Assembly (NCBI GenBank): GCA_022616435.1
Contig: JAKEET010000020.1
Location: forward strand, 1 to 46,883
Source: Gemmataceae bacterium
GTDB lineage: Bacteria > Planctomycetota > Planctomycetia > Gemmatales > Gemmataceae
Length of the DNA: 46,883 nt
Reading direction: 5' to 3'
Position 1 is the first letter of the stretch. Each line of letters opens with the position of its first letter. Positions 39,603 through 46,883 of this stretch are shown here, in pieces. Both the position numbers and the translations under genes were made by a program. The notes under the pieces were generated by a model that made no database searches, was not told the origin of the DNA, and saw only the letters and a program-made list of their open reading frames with translations.

Positions 39603-39923
39603 CCTTCGGCATTCAGCTCGGCGACGACGTGCTGGAGAGTTCCGCGATAACGGCCGACGCCGGTGAAGATACGGCGGCGAGCGCCCTCACCCCCAACCCC
39701 CCTCCCATAAGGGACGAGGGGAGCACCGAATCCCCGACGCCTCTCCCGTAAGGGGAGGGGAGTACGGCGCAATGCAATCAACGAACGTGACCGGCAGCCA
39801 CTTGTATTCGCCGAGGCCGGTGGCGAGAATGGTGGTCTCGTGGGCGGGGGCGTTCTCCGTCGCGGCTTCGGAATGTCGGGTTTCTGGCGCCCGAGATTCC
39901 ACCCTATTGAAAAGGAGATCGCC
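39603..39923. other. 321-bp decayed spacer upstream of the lysozyme gene
   Basis: It contains a CTC/GAG-rich repeat (39681-39762) and a possible coding remnant on the minus strand near 39765-39840 (ILATGLGEYKWLPVTFVDCI), which does not continue as a gene. At its end AAGGAG (39912-39917) is the ribosome-binding site of the lysozyme gene. Confidence 0.45.
39681..39762. repeat. Dispersed CCCTCACCCCCAACCCCCCT-type repeat
   Basis: The segment has two palindromic centres, CTCCCATAAGGGA-like (about 39702) and CTCCCGTAAGGGGAG (39742-39756), with strong C-then-G strand bias. It interrupts or abuts the broken XRE gene. Recalled as a type of intergenic repeat common in several bacteria; not searched here. 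Confidence 0.55.
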
Positions 39924-40382
39924 ATGCCAAGTTTGGAGCAGTTGTTGCGCGAGCGCGAGGGGGTGAGGACGAAGGTCTACAAGGACTCCGAGGGAAAGCT
40001 GACGGTCGGGATCGGCCATCTGGTCACGTCGGCCGACAAGCTGAAGCTGGGCGACGAGATCACCGATGCGCAGGTTTCCGAGTTCTTCAAGAAGGACAGC
40101 GCCAAGGCCCTCTCGGCGGCGAAGTCTCAGGCATCGCAGGCGGGGATCAGCGATTCGAACTTCATTGTCTATCTGGCGTCGGTCAATTTCCAACTGGGAA
40201 CGGGCTGGAACAAGATCCACAAGAAGACCTGGGGGTTGATCATGGAAGGCAAATACGAGGAAGCGGCGGCAGAGGCCGCCAAGAGCAAATGGGCCAAGCA
40301 AACGCCGGTTCGCGTCAAGGATTTCCAGAAGGCGCTGCGGGCCCTGCCGCCGAAGAAGGGCGCCGCAGCGGCCAAACCCTGA
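39924..40382 (+). CDS. Phage T4-type lysozyme (GH24)
   Basis: 152 residues. The N terminus LEQLLREREGVRTKVYKDSE then GKLTVGIGHLVT aligns with T4 lysozyme (DEG...KD...T). Catalytic Glu12, Asp21 and Thr27 are present at the same spacing as Glu11, Asp20 and Thr26 of T4 lysozyme. A conserved core follows (VNFQLGTGWNKIHKKTWGLI) and the end WAKQTPVRVKDFQKALRALP resembles the T4 enzyme's C-terminal lobe. Known reaction: cleaves the MurNAc-GlcNAc bond of peptidoglycan. No signal peptide is visible, so export would need a holin or other route; no phage structural genes are near. AAGGAG (39912-39917) is 6 nt before the ATG. It converges on the PQQ-type gene, 2 bp between stops. Confidence 0.85.
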   Translation: MPSLEQLLREREGVRTKVYKDSEGKLTVGIGHLVTSADKLKLGDEITDAQVSEFFKKDSAKALSAAKSQASQAGISDSNFIVYLASVNFQLGTGWNKIHKKTWGLIMEGKYEEAAAEAAKSKWAKQTPVRVKDFQKALRALPPKKGAAAAKP

Positions 40383-40384
40383 CG

Positions 40385-41809
40385 TCACTTACTCTTCACG
40401 TCATAGCACAGCACCTGATCGTTGCTGCGGATGTACAGCTTGCCCTGGTGAATGACCGGGTGCTGCCAGCCGGGGGTGCTGGTGCCTTTGGGGAGCTGGA
40501 ATTCGCTGACCAGGTTGTAACCCTTGGGCGTGGCTTCGATGAGGCCCATGAGGTTGGTCTGCCAGCGGAAGTACAGGCGGCCGTCGGCATAGACGACCGC
40601 CGCCGAGGCTTCGCCCGCGGGATTGGTTTCCGGGCCCCATTTCAGCTTGCCGGTTTTCCACTCCAGGCAGAACGGCTGTCCGTCCGTGTGGCCGTGGCCG
40701 CCGTAGACGTAGTCGCCGACCATGATCATGCCGCCGTGATGATTCTGCAGCGTGCGGCCGCGCAAGAAATATTGCTCCACCGCCTTGACGCCGCCGTTGC
40801 CGTCGGCAACGAGCTTCAAGAGGGCCGATCCGGTGCCGTAGCCGGACGAGGCGAACACGAAGTCGCCGTCGACGAGGGGCGTGGGGATGGCCGCGGTGCC
40901 GTTGGTGACCTTGGCGTAGCTCCACAGGAATTTGCCGGTATAGGCGTCGACGCCGACCAGGCCCAGCGGCGGCCCCATGAGCGTGACGTACTGCTTCACG
41001 CCGCCAACCTCGGCGATGACGATCGAGGCATACCCGGCGCCGCAGGTCTTGGGCGCCTCGCATTTCCAGATCACGTCGCCCGTGATCTTGTTGAGGGCGA
41101 CCATGGCCGCCGCCTTGCCGCCGGGAGTCACGACCACCTTGTCCACGTCGATCATCGGCGACTCGCTGTAGTTCCAGCCCGACTGCATCTGGCCGCCAAA
41201 CTCCTTGCGGAGGTCCTTCTGCCAAATCAGCTTGCCGGTCGCGGCATCGACGCACGACAGGAAGCCGACGCGCTCCCCGTCGCGCTCGAACGGCGTCAGG
41301 CAGTAGACGCGGCCATGGTCCACCGTCGGCGTGCAGCGCGGGCCGTCGCGCCACGACGGGCTCAGCTTGGTCGCCCACAGCTCCGTGCCCGTGGCCAGCT
41401 CCAGACAAACGAGGTGCATGCCGCGCTCGCGGCTGCCCTTGGTCGTGTCGTTGGGTTTGCGATGGCCTTCGCGGTCGCCCAGCGTGTAGATGCGGTCGTT
41501 GGCGATGGCGAGGCTGGAATAGCCGCGACCGAGGTTGTTGCCCTTGTTGACGTCGCGCGAATTCCACAGGAGGTTCGGACCGCCCTTGGGCCACGCGCGA
41601 AGCAAGCCGGTTTCGAGCGACTTGCCGTCGCGGTTGGGCCCGCGCCACTGCGGCCAATCGGTGGAGCGCGACGCGGTCGCCGCCGTCGCGGGCGCCGCGG
41701 CCACGTTCGAGTTACGCTGGGCGGTGGCGGTCCCGCCCTCGCCTCCGCCGCCGCACGCCACGGGCAAGGTCAACAACAGGGCAACGAACGAACACGACAC
41801 GATACGCAT
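40385..41809 (-). CDS. PQQ-like beta-propeller lipoprotein
   Basis: 474 residues. A lipoprotein signal (MRIVSCSFVALLLTLPVACG) has lipobox PVAC, Cys19. The mature part is a beta-propeller of PQQ-enzyme-repeat type: DWPQWRGPNRDGKSLETGLL near residue 50, YSSLAIANDRIYTLGDREGH near 95, then blades with GRVYCLTPFERDG, DAATGKLIWQKDLRKEFGG, KITGDVIWKCEAPKTCGAGY and LVCLELATGTELWATKL. These bind in planctomycetes to outer-membrane or periplasmic roles, and BamB is a related fold, but PQQ catalytic residues cannot be assigned, so it is best viewed as a propeller scaffold or a dehydrogenase-like protein. A candidate promoter is at 41890-41918. Function unknown. Confidence 0.85.
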   Translation of the reverse strand: MRIVSCSFVALLLTLPVACGGGGEGGTATAQRNSNVAAAPATAATASRSTDWPQWRGPNRDGKSLETGLLRAWPKGGPNLLWNSRDVNKGNNLGRGYSSLAIANDRIYTLGDREGHRKPNDTTKGSRERGMHLVCLELATGTELWATKLSPSWRDGPRCTPTVDHGRVYCLTPFERDGERVGFLSCVDAATGKLIWQKDLRKEFGGQMQSGWNYSESPMIDVDKVVVTPGGKAAAMVALNKITGDVIWKCEAPKTCGAGYASIVIAEVGGVKQYVTLMGPPLGLVGVDAYTGKFLWSYAKVTNGTAAIPTPLVDGDFVFASSGYGTGSALLKLVADGNGGVKAVEQYFLRGRTLQNHHGGMIMVGDYVYGGHGHTDGQPFCLEWKTGKLKWGPETNPAGEASAAVVYADGRLYFRWQTNLMGLIEATPKGYNLVSEFQLPKGTSTPGWQHPVIHQGKLYIRSNDQVLCYDVKSK

Positions 41810-42237
41810 GAAGAGACTCCAGGGGGAGAGAGAGCAGGCAGGGGGGCAAACTCAGGCGGGTGAAAGCGCCGGGCCAGCGCTCTCCCATCAATCCTAATGA
41901 AGTCGATGCCGAAGTGCAAGCAGACGGCGAGCAGAGATTGGCTAGCGATGATGGCTGATCGAAGTCGAGGCATAGGGAATCGACCCAGGGACGCGGACTT
42001 CGATTCGCAAAACTCGACAGATCGCCCTGGACGCTCACCGGCGGCACCGTAGAATCGGTCTTGTCCAATCAACCGTTCGCCGGGCGATCCGATCCCGGTT
42101 TCAGAACGCGGACACGGAACGTACGCTGGTTGGGTTGAGTTGCTCAGCAGGTGCTCGTCGCCTGTTGTCATTGCGTCTCGTTTTTCTTGCGTCTTTGGTG
42201 GTTGTCCCATTGCACCCTGTCGGAAAGGAGTTGTTCC
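41810..42237. other. 428-bp divergent spacer between the PQQ-type and RTX genes
   Basis: It contains the candidate promoter for the PQQ-type gene (41890-41918, minus). The RTX gene's ribosome-binding site AAGGAG is at 42225-42230. No gene, repeat or strong hairpin is supported elsewhere. Confidence 0.5.
41890..41918 (-). promoter_or_regulatory. Weak candidate promoter of the PQQ-type gene
   Basis: On the minus strand TTGCAC (41918-41913) and TAGGAT (41895-41890) are 17 bp apart, about 80 bp before the ATG at 41809. The -35 matches only 3 of 6. Confidence 0.3.
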
Positions 42238-42900
42238 ATGTGCCTGCACACGCGTCGTTCGCTCGTGGACCTCAGGGAGTTTCGCGTCCGCCCAGCGGCG
42301 GAGTGGTTGGAGGACCGGGTGACGCCCTCCACCCAGGCGTTTTTCGCCGCCGGCGTGCTCGTCGTCGTCGGTGACGCCGACCCCAACAACATCACCATCG
42401 CCGCCGTCGGCGGCCAGCTCGAGGTGACCGACGACGGCGTCGTCGTCCCGATCCAATCGGCGGTCACGCCGACCCTGGACGCGACGGTGGCGGTCGCCGT
42501 CTTCAGCAAGGGCGGGGACGACATCGTCACCGTCGACGCGTCGCTGGGCACGGTGCCCGCGGCCCTGTACGGCGGTGACGGCAACGACACGCTCACCGCC
42601 AACCACGACGGCTACAGCCTCCTGGCCGGCGGCGACGGCAACGACGCCCTCAACGGCGGCGGCGGCAACGACCTGCTGCTCGGCGGCGACGGCGACGACA
42701 CGCTCAACGGCGGGGGCGGCAGCGACCTGCTGTTCGGCGGGTCCGGCAACGACACGCTCGACGGCGGCGGCAACGACGGCCGCCGCGACATCCTCGTCGG
42801 CGGGCGCGGCGCCGACACCTTCTGCCGCACCGCGGGTGAGAACGATCTGTTCCTCGATGTCCGGGCCTTCCAGGGCGACACGATCAAGGACGTCGTTTGA
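42238..42900 (+). CDS. RTX-type calcium-binding secreted protein
   Basis: 220 residues from the ATG at 42238, which has AAGGAG 7 nt upstream. Near the N terminus is PAAEWLEDRVTPS, the planctomycete LExRxxP-type motif also seen in the FN3 protease here. A short beta region follows (VVVGDADPNNITIAAVGGQL). Residues about 120-200 carry RTX nonapeptide repeats, GGDGNDTLT, GGDGNDALN, GGGGNDLLL, GGDGDDTLN, GGSGNDTLD and GGRGADTF, which bind Ca2+ in a parallel beta-roll. The end FLDVRAFQGDTIKDVV is short and lacks a full type I secretion signal, although such signals are variable. Probably a secreted or surface protein that folds on Ca2+. It converges on the kinase gene; a GC-rich hairpin lies between. 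Confidence 0.85.
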   Translation: MCLHTRRSLVDLREFRVRPAAEWLEDRVTPSTQAFFAAGVLVVVGDADPNNITIAAVGGQLEVTDDGVVVPIQSAVTPTLDATVAVAVFSKGGDDIVTVDASLGTVPAALYGGDGNDTLTANHDGYSLLAGGDGNDALNGGGGNDLLLGGDGDDTLNGGGGSDLLFGGSGNDTLDGGGNDGRRDILVGGRGADTFCRTAGENDLFLDVRAFQGDTIKDVV

Positions 42901-42914
42901 CGTGACGGACGATC

Positions 42915-42947
42915 GGGCCAGCCTCCGCCCGTGGCGGGGGCTGGTCC
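42915..42947. terminator. GC-rich hairpin between the convergent RTX and kinase genes
   Basis: GGGCCAGCCTCCGCC (42915-42929) pairs with GGCGGGGGCTGGTCC (42933-42947) with two G-U-type mismatches over a 3-nt loop. No U tract on either strand. Bidirectional terminator by position. Confidence 0.5.
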
Positions 42948-42961
42948 TCCTGCAAGGGGAA

Positions 42962-46372
<3,411 letters not shown>

Positions 46373-46685
46373 GAAACGACCCCTTGGAACGGCAACTCCG
46401 GAAGTGGAAACGGGACCAGTGTACCAACAGAATCACCGCGGTGCCAGCAGCCGCCGACAAACACGGTTCAGAACCGGAAAGACGACCGGCGGGGCGCATG
46501 AGATTAGGGGCACTCCCGAAAATGGATTTGATTGCACCCCCCACAGCAGATGCTCAAATCCATTTCGGGACGATTCGACCCCATCGTGTTGAATTGCTTG
46601 GCTTTGTGTCAGGTCTTGTTCGAAAGTCGGATGCTGCAATCCAATTGGATGAAGCGCCCACCAACCCGCGCCGGGAGCAGCGTGG
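46373..46685. other. 313-bp spacer upstream of the kinase gene
   Basis: No gene is supported. It contains an inverted repeat (46515-46569). No convincing -35 box was seen for the kinase gene; TACACT near 46421 on the minus strand could be its -10. Confidence 0.45.
46515..46569. repeat. Inverted repeat with 16-bp arms and one bulge
   Basis: CCCGAAAATGGATTTGA (46515-46531) pairs with TCAAATCCATTTCGGG (46554-46569), with a single unpaired A, over a 22-nt loop. It lies between two minus-strand genes, about 140 bp before the kinase start; no U tract follows on the minus strand, so a terminator is not clear. Confidence 0.7.
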
Positions 46686-46883
46686 CTACTGTGCCGGCGC
46701 CGGCGCAGTTTTCCGGCTTGCCAGGGCGGGTCGGCGGCGCTCGGAGGCCTTGATCTTCTCGTTCAAGGCCAGGCCGCCATAGAAGCCGCCGGTGGCGAAC
46801 AGCGCGGCCAGCACCGCGTTGTCCAGGCTCGCTTCGCGCTCACGGGGCGTGTGCGCCACGCTCAGCAAGCTGGCTGCTTCCAG
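46686..46883 (-). CDS. C-terminal end of an unidentified gene (runs off the window)
   Basis: The minus-strand frame is open from the window edge and ends at the stop at 46686, giving at least 65 residues: LEAASLLSVAHTPREREASL, DNAVLAALFATGGFYGGLAL, then NEKIKASERR and a Pro/Ala tail. The segment NAVLAALFATGGFYGGLALN is hydrophobic enough to be a membrane or buried helix. No family recognised. A Met at 46868 lies inside the frame but there is no evidence it starts the protein. Confidence 0.45.
   Translation of the reverse strand: MEAASLLSVAHTPREREASLDNAVLAALFATGGFYGGLALNEKIKASERRRPALASRKTAPAPAQ

Noticed and set aside
42140..42237. Upstream extension of the RTX ORF from 42151
   Set aside because: The 29 extra residues are Cys/Trp-rich and not signal-peptide-like, while AAGGAG at 42225-42230 sits 7 nt before the ATG at 42238.

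Overview
The window is high-GC bacterial chromosome that fits the Planctomycetota, most likely the Gemmatales/Gemmataceae. Supporting signs are a DUF1559 pseudopilin-like protein, two secreted proteins with an N-terminal LExLExRxLP-type planctomycete motif, a very large Hanks-type Ser/Thr kinase with a membrane segment and TPRs, a DUF11 protein, a DUF1570 lipoprotein, the order rplY-pth-rpsF-ssb-rplI, weak or absent Shine-Dalgarno sites at many genes, and many intergenic palindromes. No rRNA, tRNA, CRISPR array, intact insertion sequence or integrase was seen. The lineage is inferred from gene content; nothing here was compared with a database.

Layout. 1-5.2 kb: two tiny lipoproteins, glycine oxidase ThiO divergent from acetyl-CoA synthetase, a PP2C phosphatase and a BFN-type bifunctional nuclease with a clear promoter. 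5.2-9.6 kb: a metzincin-like secreted protease with four FN3 domains, a DinB-like protein, and a DUF1559 protein with a small exported partner. 9.6-15.9 kb, all minus strand: rplI, ssb, rpsF, pth, rplY, tpiA, aroF, pheA. A good promoter and a terminator-like hairpin lie in the leader of the rplY operon, suggesting attenuation. 15.9-19.9 kb: a 625-bp repeat-rich spacer with a perfect 14-bp dyad, dnaK with a strong terminator, then a less GC-rich pair that looks like an orphan polymorphic-toxin tip and its immunity gene. 19.9-26.8 kb: formamidase-like enzyme, a small membrane protein, an alpha/beta hydrolase, a DUF1570 lipoprotein, a duplicated WaaP/Kdo-kinase-like protein coupled by an ATGA overlap to a glycosyltransferase, and smpB.

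26.8-36 kb: MazG-like pyrophosphohydrolase, a 975-residue proline-rich DUF11 protein, rimI, a membrane/coiled-coil protein that contains a second signal peptide and ribosome-binding site in its middle, cmk and plsC (ATGA overlap), and a lipoprotein alpha/beta hydrolase. 36-42 kb: SGNH hydrolase, an exported protein of unknown function, a BD-FAE-like esterase, a decayed toxin-antitoxin-like locus with an XRE remnant, a phage T4-type lysozyme, and a PQQ-type beta-propeller lipoprotein. 42-46.9 kb: an RTX calcium-binding protein, the 1136-residue kinase, and the C-terminal end of a gene that runs off the window.

The window mixes housekeeping (translation, aromatic amino acids, chaperone, lipid synthesis) with envelope and extracellular functions typical of planctomycetes. 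The accessory signals most worth following are the toxin/immunity-like pair at 18.6-19.5 kb, the attenuator-like leader at 12.6 kb, the duplicated sugar-kinase-like protein at 23.3-25.1 kb, the T4-type lysozyme at 39.9 kb and the REP-like palindrome families placed between genes throughout.
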